Part shown: positions 34,176 to 42,582 of the stretch, piece after piece | Layout of the letters: each line of letters starts with the position of its first letter | How positions within the stretch are numbered: position 1 is the first letter of the stretch | Assembly (NCBI GenBank): GCA_050012775.1 | Contig: JBEKGN010000025.1 | Coordinates: 13,455 to 77,454 of the forward strand | Reading direction: 5' to 3' | DNA length: 64,000 bases | DNA from: Roseiarcus sp050012775 | Lineage (GTDB): Bacteria; Pseudomonadota; Alphaproteobacteria; Rhizobiales; Beijerinckiaceae | Program-made: the position numbers and the translations under genes | Notes under the pieces: model-generated | Told to the model about the DNA's origin: nothing | The model's input: only the letters and a program-made list of their open reading frames with translations | Database searches by the model: none

Positions 34176-36368
34176 ATGGACACGATGGCGGCGATCCGGG
34201 AAACTTTTTTCCAGGAGTGCGAAGAGCAGCTCGGCGAACTCGAGATCGGCTTGGTCGCGATGGACGAAGGCGACGCCAATCCCGAGACGGTCAATGCCGT
34301 GTTTCGCGCGGTGCATTCGATCAAGGGCGGCGCGGGAGCGTTCAAGCTCGATCGGCTCGTGCGTTTCGCGCACACGTTCGAGACGACCCTGGACCTTATC
34401 CGCAGCGAACAGCTTGCGCCGTCGACGGCCGTGCTGAAGACGATGCTTCGGTCAGCGGACGTGCTGGCGGACCTGGTGAAGGCGGCCCGGGTCGACGAGC
34501 CGGTCGACGAAGCGCGGATGGATTCGTTGATCGAGGAGCTGAAGAGCCTCGCCGACGGCGCGCACTCGGCCTTGGGCCACGAAGAATCGAGCAACGACGC
34601 CGAACCGCTCGATTTTCAGCCCGTGATGTTTTCCTTCGACGACGAACCCGAGGGCCTCGAAGCGGCGGCGGGAGGCTACACGATCAAATTCACGCCGAGG
34701 CCCGATCTCTATCGCAAGGGCAACGAGACCGTGCGGTTGCTGCGAGAACTCGCCCGCATGGGCGATGTCTCGACCGCCTGCGATGCGCAGTCGCTGCCTG
34801 GCCTCGATGAACTCGATCCGGAAGGCGCCTATCTCACCTGGCGGGTCGAGCTGTCGACGACCCAGGACATCGCGTCGGTCGAGGAGCTGTTCGAGTTCGT
34901 CGTCGACGATTGCGAGCTCGAGATAAACCCGTCTCGAACCAGCGCGGCCGGCGAGGAGCGTGAATCCACGTCAATTCCCACGATCGAAGTCGAGTCGGAG
35001 ACGCCGAGCGCGCCGCTTGCCGCCGGCGCGGTCGACAACCGCGAGGACTCGACGGGCGACGACAGCCGCGCGCAAGGGGACGAAACCCAATCCGCGGGGA
35101 CGCCGCCGGCCGCCCAAGAAGCGGAAAAGACCCGGTCGGAACACGGCAAAGTCGAGGCCGCGGCGCCGACGATCCGTGTCGATCTCGAGCGTGTCGATCG
35201 TCTGATCAATCTCGTTGGCGAGCTGGTGATCAATCAGGCGATGCTTTCGCAGCGCGTGATGGAGGCGGGGCTTGCGCGGTCTTCGAGCGTGGCGGCCGGT
35301 CTGGGCGCCCTCGAGCAGCTGACGCGAGAAATTCAAGAAGGCGTCATGGCGATCCGCGCCCAGCCGGTGAAGCCGCTGTTTCAGCGCATGTCGCGGATCG
35401 TGCGCGAATTGACCGACGCCACGGGAAAGTCGGTGCGGCTGCGAACCGAGGGCGAGGCGACCGAAGTCGACAGAACCGTCATCGAGCGCTTGGCCGATCC
35501 GCTGACGCATATGATCCGCAATGCGGTCGATCATGGCGTCGAGACGCCGGAGGTTCGCGCGGCGGCGGGCAAATCCAGCCAAGGCGAGGTGAAGTTGTCG
35601 GCGGCCCATCGCTCGGGGCGAATCGTCATCGAGGTCTCGGACGACGGCGCCGGAATCAACCGGCCGCGCGTTCGCGCGATCGCCATCAAGAAGGAATTGA
35701 TTCCGGCCGACGCGCAGCTGTCCGACGGCGAAATCGACAATCTCCTCTTTCTTCCCGGTTTCTCCACGGCGTCGACCATCTCGAATATTTCCGGCAGAGG
35801 GGTCGGCATGGACGTCGTCAAACGTTCGATCCAGGCGCTGGGCGGTCGGATCTCGATCTCTTCCCGGCCGGGGTTCGGATCGACGTTTTCGATGAGCCTG
35901 CCGCTGACGCTCGCGGTGCTCGACGGCATGGTGGTCAAGGTGGCGGATCAGACGTTGGTCGTCCCGCTGACGGCAATCGTCGAAACGCTCAGGCCGAAAA
36001 GAAGCGATGTCCATGCCATCGGGGTCAACGCGCGCGTCATTTCGGATCGCGGGGGATTCGCGCCGCTGATCGACGTCGGACAGGAACTCGGCTACCGCAC
36101 GACGCCCGCCGATCCGTTCAGCGGGGTCGTTCTCGTCGTCGAGACCGAGGTGAGCACGCGTTGCGCTCTCGTCGTCGACGCGATTCACGATCAGCGACAG
36201 GTCGTCATCAAGAGCCTCGAAGCGAATTATCGCCAGGTGCCGGGCATCGCCGCAGCGACCATTCTCGGCGACGGGCGGGTCGCGCTCATCCTCGACATCG
36301 ACACTTTCGTGGCGCGCACCAACCGGGGCGCGCCCGCATCAGAACCCCTTCTTGCCGCGACGGGTTAG
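34176..36368 (+). CDS. cheA: Chemotaxis histidine kinase CheA
   Basis: 730 residues with all five domains. P1 HPt has the phosphorylated His47 in AVHSIKGGAGAFKLDRL. A CheY/CheB-binding P2-like region spans about 148-250 (YTIKFTPRPDLYRKGNETVRLLREL). A Ser/Glu/Ala-rich linker follows. P3 dimerisation begins IRVDLERVDRLINLVGELVI. P4 catalytic has the N box HMIRNAVDHGVE, G1 VSDDGAGIN and G2 GRGVGMDVVKRSI. P5 is the CheW-like coupling domain from about 590 to the end. It senses receptor state and phosphorylates CheY and CheB. The ATG follows AAGGGATTCTTGA. Confidence 0.97.
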   Translation: MDTMAAIRETFFQECEEQLGELEIGLVAMDEGDANPETVNAVFRAVHSIKGGAGAFKLDRLVRFAHTFETTLDLIRSEQLAPSTAVLKTMLRSADVLADLVKAARVDEPVDEARMDSLIEELKSLADGAHSALGHEESSNDAEPLDFQPVMFSFDDEPEGLEAAAGGYTIKFTPRPDLYRKGNETVRLLRELARMGDVSTACDAQSLPGLDELDPEGAYLTWRVELSTTQDIASVEELFEFVVDDCELEINPSRTSAAGEERESTSIPTIEVESETPSAPLAAGAVDNREDSTGDDSRAQGDETQSAGTPPAAQEAEKTRSEHGKVEAAAPTIRVDLERVDRLINLVGELVINQAMLSQRVMEAGLARSSSVAAGLGALEQLTREIQEGVMAIRAQPVKPLFQRMSRIVRELTDATGKSVRLRTEGEATEVDRTVIERLADPLTHMIRNAVDHGVETPEVRAAAGKSSQGEVKLSAAHRSGRIVIEVSDDGAGINRPRVRAIAIKKELIPADAQLSDGEIDNLLFLPGFSTASTISNISGRGVGMDVVKRSIQALGGRISISSRPGFGSTFSMSLPLTLAVLDGMVVKVADQTLVVPLTAIVETLRPKRSDVHAIGVNARVISDRGGFAPLIDVGQELGYRTTPADPFSGVVLVVETEVSTRCALVVDAIHDQRQVVIKSLEANYRQVPGIAAATILGDGRVALILDIDTFVARTNRGAPASEPLLAATG

Positions 36369-36372
36369 AGCC

Positions 36373-36840
36373 ATGACCGAGACAAGTCACGCCGCCGGCG
36401 GCTCCGCATGCGAGTTCATCGCGTTCCGTATCGGCGTCCAGGAATTCTGCATCGACATCATGTGCGTGCGCGAGATCCGGGGTTGGACGCCCGCGACGGC
36501 GCTGCCCCATGCTCCCTCTTACGTGCGCGGGGTCATCAACCTACGCGGGTCCGTGCTGCCGATCGTGGATCTGGCCGAACGGCTGGGCTTTCCGCCCACC
36601 GACGCCACGGCGCGCCAGGTGATCATCGTCGTTCAGGTCGGGAGCCAGATTATCGGCCTCCTTGTCGACGCCGTCTCCGATATCCTCACGCAGTCGACAG
36701 AAAATATTCAGCCCACGCCCGAGGTCGCCACCGGCGACGTCAAATCGTTCATTCGCGGCGTGCTGGCGATCGACGGTCGCATGATCGGCCTCGTCGAGCT
36801 CGACAATCTCATGGCGGCTCAAGTGGAGAATGCGGCGTGA
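36373..36840 (+). CDS. cheW: Chemotaxis coupling protein CheW
   Basis: 155 residues from the ATG at 36373, five bases after cheA. It links CheA to chemoreceptors. Typical features: EFIAFRIGVQEFCIDIMCVREIRGW, PSYVRGVINLRGSVLPIVDLAERLG, QIIGLLVDAVSDILT, and the ending FIRGVLAIDGRMIGLVELDNLM. The stop overlaps the GTG start of cheR by two bases. Confidence 0.96.
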   Translation: MTETSHAAGGSACEFIAFRIGVQEFCIDIMCVREIRGWTPATALPHAPSYVRGVINLRGSVLPIVDLAERLGFPPTDATARQVIIVVQVGSQIIGLLVDAVSDILTQSTENIQPTPEVATGDVKSFIRGVLAIDGRMIGLVELDNLMAAQVENAA

Positions 36841-37736
36841 ATCGTCAAGGAGCCGCCAGGGCCGAAAGCCGCGCGCGCGAACCGCTGATCCCCGGCGAGT
36901 TCAAGATGACGGACCGGGATTTCAGAGAGATCGCGGCGATGCTTTACGCCGACGCCGGCATCTATCTGCACGAATCGAAGGCGACCCTGGTCTATTCGCG
37001 GCTCGTCAAGCGATTGCGAAAGCTGAACCTCGAAAGCTTTCACGACTATTGCGGCCTCGTCGGCGCGCCCGACGGCGCGAACGAGCGCCTGGAGATGCTG
37101 TCGGCGCTGACGACCAATGTGACCCGCTTTTTCCGCGAGCCGCACCATTTCGATCACCTCAAGACTCACGTCTTGCCGTCGCTCCTGAATTCCGCGCGCC
37201 ATGGCGGAAGAGCCCGGATCTGGTCGGCCGCGTGCTCGAGCGGCCAGGAACCCTATTCGATCGCGCTGACCCTTCTTTCGCTCGAACCCAACGCCGCGGC
37301 GCTCGACATCAAGATATTGGCCACCGACATCGATCCGCGCATCGTCGCCGAAGCGCGCCGCGGCGCCTATCTCGAGGCCGCGCTGGTCGACGTCCCGCCC
37401 GCCTTGAGGAAGCGATATTTCGCTTCGACCGCGCGCACGGACCGTCAGGAGTGGGCGGTCGCCGACGAACTCCGGGAATTGATTTCCTTCCGGACGCTGA
37501 ATCTGAACGCGGATTGGCCGATGCAGGGAAAGTTCAGCGCCATCTTTTGCCGAAACGTCGCCATCTATTTCGACGAGCCGACGCAGCAGGCGGTCTGGAG
37601 CAAGTTCGCATCGAAGATGGAGCCCAATGGTTGGCTCTATATCGGCCATTCCGAACGGGTGACCGGCCCCGCCGCTTCGCGGCTCGCCAGCGAGGGCGTC
37701 ACCGCCTACCGGCTCAACGGCGGGAGTCGCGCATGA
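36837..37736 (+). CDS. cheR: Chemoreceptor glutamate methyltransferase CheR
   Basis: 299 residues from the GTG at 36837, which overlaps the cheW stop and has GGAGA eight bases upstream. An ATG at 36906 (MTDRDFREIA) is the alternative and would remove a 23-residue leader. It methylates chemoreceptor glutamates using SAM. The N-terminal helical domain (IYLHESKATLVYSRLVKRLRKL) is followed by the SAM site IWSAACSSGQEPYSIAL, ATDIDPRIVAEARRG, and FCRNVAIYFDEPTQQ with the conserved RNV.YF. Adaptation by CheR/CheB implies methyl-accepting receptors elsewhere in the genome. Confidence 0.96.
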   Translation: MNRQGAARAESRAREPLIPGEFKMTDRDFREIAAMLYADAGIYLHESKATLVYSRLVKRLRKLNLESFHDYCGLVGAPDGANERLEMLSALTTNVTRFFREPHHFDHLKTHVLPSLLNSARHGGRARIWSAACSSGQEPYSIALTLLSLEPNAAALDIKILATDIDPRIVAEARRGAYLEAALVDVPPALRKRYFASTARTDRQEWAVADELRELISFRTLNLNADWPMQGKFSAIFCRNVAIYFDEPTQQAVWSKFASKMEPNGWLYIGHSERVTGPAASRLASEGVTAYRLNGGSRA

Positions 37737-38770
37737 AGCCCATTCGCGTCTTGATCGTCGACGATTCGGCCACGATGCGCGGCTTGATTTCGGCCGCGTT
37801 GTCCCGCGACGCCGGAATTGTCGTGGTCGGGCAGGCGTCCGATCCCTTGGAAGCGCGAGAAGCGATCAAGGCCCTCAATCCCGACGTCATGACGCTGGAC
37901 GTCGAGATGCCGAAAATGGATGGCCTTGAGTTTCTCGACAAGGTCATGCGCCTTCGGCCGTTTCCCGTGATCATGGTCTCGAGCCTGACGGCCAGGGGGG
38001 CGAGCGCCACCATCAGAGCCATGGAGCTCGGCGCCGTCGACTGCGTCGGCAAGCCGTCGATCGATCAGCCGAATTCCTTCGACGATCTGCCGGCCCGGGT
38101 GAAGGCGGCCGCGACCGCGCGTATGCGCAAGCGCGCGGACGAACGCGTGGCGAAGGCGCCTGCGCCCTCGTCGTCCTACAGGTCGGACGGAAGGATCGTC
38201 GCGATCGGCGCCTCGACAGGCGGCGTCGAGGCCCTGATCTCTGTCCTCACGGGATATCCGGAGAATTGCCCGCCGACGGTGATCACGCTCCACATGCCGA
38301 CGCCGTTCACGAAGTCGTTCGCTCGGCGTCTCGACGGACTGACCGGCGCGCGCGTAGCCGAAGCCGAAGACGGGGCGCCGCTCGAGGTCGGCCGCGTCTA
38401 TCTCGCGCCGGGCAGCGCCACCCACCTCGAGGTGTCGCATTCCAGTCATTGGCGCTGTCGATTGCAGAGCGACGATCTCGTCAACGGCCATCGTCCGTCC
38501 GTCGACGTTCTCTTCGCCTCGGTGGCCAAGTCGTGCGGCGCCCGAGCGGTCGGCGTCATCCTGACGGGCATGGGGCGCGACGGCGCGGCGGGGTTGCTCG
38601 CCATGCGCCGCGCGGGCGCCAGGACGCTCGGCCAAAACGAGGCGACGAGCGTCGTCTATGGAATGCCGAAGGTCGCGTTCGAGTGCGGGGCGGTCGAGAA
38701 GCAAGCGTCGCTTGCCGATATCGGGGCGGAGATCCTGAGCCTCACGTCAACGCTAAGTGGAAAGAGCTAA
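37733..38770 (+). CDS. cheB: Chemoreceptor methylesterase/deamidase CheB
   Basis: 345 residues from the ATG at 37733 (ATGA overlap with cheR). The receiver domain has Asp56 in MTLDVEMPKMDGLEF and Lys in VGKPS. The C-terminal methylesterase has the catalytic Ser in IGASTGGVEAL near 160, the His in TLHMPTPFTKSFA and the Asp in LTGMGRDGAAGL. CheA-driven phosphorylation turns on demethylation of receptors. It lies three bases before the second cheY. Confidence 0.96.
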   Translation: MKPIRVLIVDDSATMRGLISAALSRDAGIVVVGQASDPLEAREAIKALNPDVMTLDVEMPKMDGLEFLDKVMRLRPFPVIMVSSLTARGASATIRAMELGAVDCVGKPSIDQPNSFDDLPARVKAAATARMRKRADERVAKAPAPSSSYRSDGRIVAIGASTGGVEALISVLTGYPENCPPTVITLHMPTPFTKSFARRLDGLTGARVAEAEDGAPLEVGRVYLAPGSATHLEVSHSSHWRCRLQSDDLVNGHRPSVDVLFASVAKSCGARAVGVILTGMGRDGAAGLLAMRRAGARTLGQNEATSVVYGMPKVAFECGAVEKQASLADIGAEILSLTSTLSGKS

Positions 38771-38773
38771 CCA

Positions 38774-39166
38774 ATGTCGCTGGCGGAAAAACTTCGCATC
38801 ATGGTGGTCGACGACACGTCGGTCAGCCGGGCTCTCATCGTCGACGCGCTCGATCAAATGGGCGTGCGGGGCGTGGTGATCGCCAAAGACGGCGCGGCGG
38901 CGCTGACCGCCCTGAAAGCGCAGCCGGTGCATCTCGTCATTTCCGACATGAACATGCCGGGACTCGACGGCCTCGGCTTGCTCAAGGGTCTGCGCGAACA
39001 CAAGCCGACGAGCCGGATCGGGTTCATTCTGGTGACCGGCAGCGCCGACAAGACCCTGATCGAACGAGGACGGCAGTACAACCTGAACAATTACGTCACG
39101 AAGCCCTTTACGGTCACCTCGTTGCGGGGGGCCATCGAGGCCGTGGTCGGACGACTGGCGTCATGA
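38774..39166 (+). CDS. Second CheY-type response regulator
   Basis: 130 residues, receiver domain only. VVDDTSVSRALI is the acidic pocket, Asp58 in LVISDMNMPGLDGLG the acceptor, and TKPF holds the conserved Lys. It differs clearly from the first CheY, so the two are not recent copies. Its place between cheB and cheD suggests a role as phosphate sink or in adaptation. The end overlaps the cheD start by four bases (ATGA). Confidence 0.93.
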   Translation: MSLAEKLRIMVVDDTSVSRALIVDALDQMGVRGVVIAKDGAAALTALKAQPVHLVISDMNMPGLDGLGLLKGLREHKPTSRIGFILVTGSADKTLIERGRQYNLNNYVTKPFTVTSLRGAIEAVVGRLAS

Positions 39167-39705
39167 GCGGCGCGGGCCCGGACCGACGCATTCACATCGT
39201 CCAGGGCGAATATAAAGTGAGCGGCGATCCGAACGTGGTGGTCTCGACCCTCCTCGGTTCCTGTGTCGCGGCTTGCATCCGCGATCCCGTCGCGGGCGTG
39301 GGCGGGATGAATCATTTTCTTCTGCCGGGAGAGGACGCGAGGTCGCATTCGCACGAAGCCGAGCGATACGGCGACTATTTGATGGAGCTGCTGGTGAACG
39401 GGCTCATGAAGCAGGGGGCGCATCGCGACAGACTCGAGGCGAAGCTGTTCGGCGGGGCGCGAATGATGCGCGGCCTCTCGGACATCGGCAAGAAGAACGC
39501 CGAATTCGCCGAGCGCTACCTGAAGTACGAAGGGATCACGGTGGTCGGCAAGGATCTCGGCGGACAACGCGGGCGTCGCATTCAATATTGGCCGGTCTCG
39601 GGTCGCGCCCGGCAAAGCTATGTCGCGGAGGGCAGCGGCATTGACAATTTCGAGATCGTCAGGGCGCCGATGAGCCGCGGCTGCGGCGAGGTCGAGCTAT
39701 TCTGA
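39163..39705 (+). CDS. cheD: Chemoreceptor glutamine deamidase CheD
   Basis: 180 residues from the ATG at 39163. It deamidates receptor glutamines to glutamates. The catalytic Cys34 in TLLGSCVAACIRD and His51 in GGMNHFLLP are both present, along with KLFGGARMM, which shapes the active site. The full CheR-CheB-CheD set means receptor adaptation by both methylation and deamidation. Confidence 0.95.
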   Translation: MSGAGPDRRIHIVQGEYKVSGDPNVVVSTLLGSCVAACIRDPVAGVGGMNHFLLPGEDARSHSHEAERYGDYLMELLVNGLMKQGAHRDRLEAKLFGGARMMRGLSDIGKKNAEFAERYLKYEGITVVGKDLGGQRGRRIQYWPVSGRARQSYVAEGSGIDNFEIVRAPMSRGCGEVELF

Positions 39706-39760
39706 ACGCGCGACGCCGGAGCGCGAGGTTGCGTTAGAGAAAAAGCAGGAGAAGGCCCCA

Positions 39761-40114
39761 TTGTCCCCCATCGCAACGACGCTCTGCCGCGTGACCGAAG
39801 AGCTGCGCAAAGTCGCGGGAAGGCTGGAGAAGGTGCAAGGCGCCGTCGGCCGGCTGGTCTTCGATTCCGCGTCGCCGCGCTCGGCGCATTTCCATGATTT
39901 GCAGGATCTCGATCGCGCCACTCAGGAAATCGCGGGCATCGCCGCCTTCCTGGAGAGACTGGCGAGCGATGTCCCCGCGGAGTGGTTGGCCGATTCGAAA
40001 GGGGCGAGCCTGTCGATCGATCTCCACGATCTCGCAGCCATCCTTGGGCATCACGAGCCGAGCGAAGCCGCCTCGAGAGAGGCCGCTCCGCACGAATACG
40101 AGATATTCGATTAA
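39761..40114 (+). CDS. Small helical protein at the end of the che operon, unknown
   Basis: 117 residues from a TTG at 39761, chosen because AGGAG lies nine bases upstream. Family not recognised. The chain is largely helical: VTEELRKVAGRLEKVQGAVGRLVF, then DLQDLDRATQEIAGIAAFLERLA, and an acidic tail ending HEYEIFD. The spacing of hydrophobic residues suggests a four-helix or coiled-coil protein such as a phosphatase or adaptor, but no CheZ motif is visible. It is 55 bases after cheD on the same strand, and its stop overlaps the convergent symporter gene by four bases. Confidence 0.65.
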   Translation: MSPIATTLCRVTEELRKVAGRLEKVQGAVGRLVFDSASPRSAHFHDLQDLDRATQEIAGIAAFLERLASDVPAEWLADSKGASLSIDLHDLAAILGHHEPSEAASREAAPHEYEIFD

Positions 40115-41580
40115 CCCGGCCGCGACGCTGCGGGAACGGCGGCCGGCCGCGTCGCCAGGCTCACCGCCGCCGCCGCCAACACATTGAGGGCCAGCGCGGC
40201 GAAGCCGACATTGACGTCGTTGGCTTGCGAGGGAAGGAACGGAAACAGGCTGACGAAAGTGCTGTGGGTGAGCGTAATGTAGGCGACCGCGGCGACGCCG
40301 ACGACGATTCCGGCGGTCGCGCCTTGCTTGGTCATCGGGTTCCGGGCCATCAGACTGCAGATCAGCGCGGGAAACAATTGGGTGACGAAGGAATAGCCCA
40401 TCAGCAGCAGCGCGACGATCGTCTGCCCGCCCTGCAAGGTGAAGTAGACCGCGACCAGCGCGATCACGGGGACGAGGCCGCGCGCGATCAGCGTCACCCT
40501 GTCCTCGGTCATACGCGGCGCGAGCGCGCGCAGCACGTCGTTGGCGAGGAGCGTCGCCGCCGAAAGAAGAATCAGGGAGCCCGGCACCAGCGCCGTCAGC
40601 ACGCCCGCCGCGCCGACGACGCCGACGAACCACGGATCGAAGCTCTGGATCGCCAGCTTGAACAGCGACAGGTCCATATTGTCGCCGGTCAGGCCGGGCA
40701 GCGTGAGGATCGCCGCGAAGCCGCAGAAGAACACGAACAGCAGGATCAGCTGATAAAGCGGCAGGATCATCGCATTGCGACGGAAGGTGCGCTCATGCTT
40801 GGCCGTGAACACCGCGGCGAAGGCGTGCGGCCACATGAAGAAGCCCAACGCGGTCAGCGCCACCGTCGACTGAAACCACAGCACGCCTTGGCCGGACGGT
40901 TTGAACGTCAGGAACCCCGGTTTGGCGGCGTCGATGGCGTGGAACATTTCGCCGAAGCCGCCGTAATAATGCAGCGGCAGATAGGTCCCGAGAAACACCA
41001 CGACCGCGAGAATGAGAATGTCCTTCACCGCCGCGTTCCACGCCACGCCGTGCACGCCGGAGATTATGACGTAGATCGTGACCGTCGCGGCGCCGATCCA
41101 GATCGCCGCGGTCGAAGAAATGGAGCCGTAGGAGGCGAGGGAGACGATGATGCCGAGGCCCTTGAACTGCAAATCGAGATAGGGCACGAGCGCGACCACG
41201 CCGACGATCGCGACGAGAATTCCAAGCCCGGGACTGTCGTATTTCTTGGCGAAGAAATGCGATTGCGAGACCAGCCGCTCCTGCTTGGCGTAGCGCCAGA
41301 TGGGCGGCAGCAGCCAGTAGGACAGGATGTAGGCCAGTGAGCCGTAGGCGAGGATATAATAGGCGGGAGCGCCTCTGCCATAGGCGTATCCGCTGCCGCC
41401 GAGAAAAGTGAAGGTGGTGTAGATCTCGCCCGCGGTCAGCAAAAACACCAGCAGGCCGCCGAAGCCCCGCCCCGCCACCGTCCATTGCTCCAGGGTCATG
41501 CGCAGGCCGCGACGCGCCGCCAGGCCCAGCCCCAGCGCCATCACCGCGGTGAGGGCGATGATGACGAGCGCGCCGTTCAT
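40111..41580 (-). CDS. Solute:sodium symporter family permease
   Basis: 489 residues from the ATG at 41580. About 13 hydrophobic helices. The SSS signature is seen in WTVAGRGFGGLLVFLLTAGEIYTTFTFLGGSGYAY and YWLLPPIWRYAKQERLVSQSHFF. The combination with a DUF3311 partner matches monocarboxylate transporters of the MctP/YhjB-like group that take up small organic acids; the substrate is inferred only. The ATG overlaps the DUF3311 stop, so the pair is translated together. A DUF294 regulator and an exonuclease follow upstream, a recurring neighbourhood for acetate and other monocarboxylate symporters. Confidence 0.88.
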   Translation of the reverse strand: MNGALVIIALTAVMALGLGLAARRGLRMTLEQWTVAGRGFGGLLVFLLTAGEIYTTFTFLGGSGYAYGRGAPAYYILAYGSLAYILSYWLLPPIWRYAKQERLVSQSHFFAKKYDSPGLGILVAIVGVVALVPYLDLQFKGLGIIVSLASYGSISSTAAIWIGAATVTIYVIISGVHGVAWNAAVKDILILAVVVFLGTYLPLHYYGGFGEMFHAIDAAKPGFLTFKPSGQGVLWFQSTVALTALGFFMWPHAFAAVFTAKHERTFRRNAMILPLYQLILLFVFFCGFAAILTLPGLTGDNMDLSLFKLAIQSFDPWFVGVVGAAGVLTALVPGSLILLSAATLLANDVLRALAPRMTEDRVTLIARGLVPVIALVAVYFTLQGGQTIVALLLMGYSFVTQLFPALICSLMARNPMTKQGATAGIVVGVAAVAYITLTHSTFVSLFPFLPSQANDVNVGFAALALNVLAAAAVSLATRPAAVPAASRPG

Positions 41581-41795
41581 CGCCGGCCTCCTTCGTGGCC
41601 GGAGTCGGGTTCGGCGTTGATGGGATCGAGCGCATAGATGATCGCCATCAGGACAGCGCCCACGACGACCCAACCGACGATCCACGCGAGAACGAGAGGC
41701 AGGCCGAAAACCAGCGGCTCGACCTGATTGACGAACGCCGTCCCAATGAGAATGCCGAGAACCGGCAATATGGCGAGCCAACGAACTCCGCTCAT
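41577..41795 (-). CDS. DUF3311 small membrane protein
   Basis: 72 residues from the ATG at 41795, with GGAGGA eight bases upstream. Two transmembrane helices: WLAILPVLGILIGTAFVNQ and LVFGLPLVLAWIVGWVVVGAVLMAIIYALD, the DUF3311 pattern ending in an acidic tail. These proteins accompany solute:sodium symporters and are probably accessory subunits. The stop overlaps the symporter ATG. Confidence 0.85.
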   Translation of the reverse strand: MSGVRWLAILPVLGILIGTAFVNQVEPLVFGLPLVLAWIVGWVVVGAVLMAIIYALDPINAEPDSGHEGGRR

Positions 41796-41908
41796 CTTCA
41801 ATTCCTCCCGCGCGCCTGCGCGCTTCTACGAGCGGTGGCGACTGCAAAGCTTATGCCGCCGTTTCGCCGCTGCCAAGGCGGTCGCCGGGACCGGGCCGGG
41901 CGAGCGGT

Positions 41909-42580
41909 TCAGCCCGCCTCGAAGTGGCGGACGCCTTTGAAGCGCTGGCGCTCGATGCGCACGTCGCGCTGCTTGAGGTCGCGCAAAGCGACGTAGATCA
42001 TCGCGGTCATCAGCGCGTCGGAATAGGCGTCGTGCTGGTCGAGTATCGGCAATTTCAGATCATTGAGAAGACTGGCGAAGCTGAGGTCGATCTGCGTGCC
42101 CGGCGGCGCGTCGCCGTATTTGCGCTCGTAATAGAGCGCCGACGTCTCGATTCTTTGATTGGGCAATTCTACGCCGAGGAAACGCCGAACGTGCTTGTTC
42201 AGCATCGTGACGTCGAAGTCGAGGTAATAGCCGACCAGCGGCCGGCCGCCGATGAAACGCAGGAAATCGGGAATCACGTCGCGCATGGCGCGTCCCTCCG
42301 CGACGTCGGCTTCGCGCAAGCGATGAATCTTGATCGCGTCGGGTCTCATCCTCGCCTCGGGGCGCAACGTCGCCTGGAAGCGCTCGCTGGTCAGAATCCG
42401 CGCGCCGCGAATCTTGATCGCGGCGATGGTGACGATGTCGTCCTTGCGCGGATTGAGCCCCGTCGTCTCGCAGTCGATCGAAACCGCTTCGTCGGGCGGG
42501 CCGGGCTCGAACAGGAAACGATACGCCGGCTCCTTGAGCATCGCGAGTTGGAAGGGCCGTTTGATCCAGCGCGGCAGCAT
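41909..42580 (-). CDS. DnaQ-like 3'-5' exonuclease
   Basis: 223 residues from the ATG at 42580, just after the stop of the DUF294 gene (a TTG two codons earlier is possible). DEDDh exonuclease motifs: ExoI SIDCETTGLNP (Asp36, Glu38), ExoII in VGYYLDFDVTMLN, ExoIII DQHDAYSDALMT with His and Asp. It lacks the tail that binds the polymerase, so it is not the main replicative epsilon subunit. Pairing with a cNMP/CBS/DUF294 protein is widespread among proteobacteria near symporter genes; its role there is unknown. Confidence 0.88.
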   Translation of the reverse strand: MLPRWIKRPFQLAMLKEPAYRFLFEPGPPDEAVSIDCETTGLNPRKDDIVTIAAIKIRGARILTSERFQATLRPEARMRPDAIKIHRLREADVAEGRAMRDVIPDFLRFIGGRPLVGYYLDFDVTMLNKHVRRFLGVELPNQRIETSALYYERKYGDAPPGTQIDLSFASLLNDLKLPILDQHDAYSDALMTAMIYVALRDLKQRDVRIERQRFKGVRHFEAG

Positions 42581-42582
42581 TT

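Noticed and set aside
33333..40114. CheZ or chemoreceptor gene in the chemotaxis operon
   Set aside because: No HAMP, methylation-helix or CheZ motif is present in any frame.
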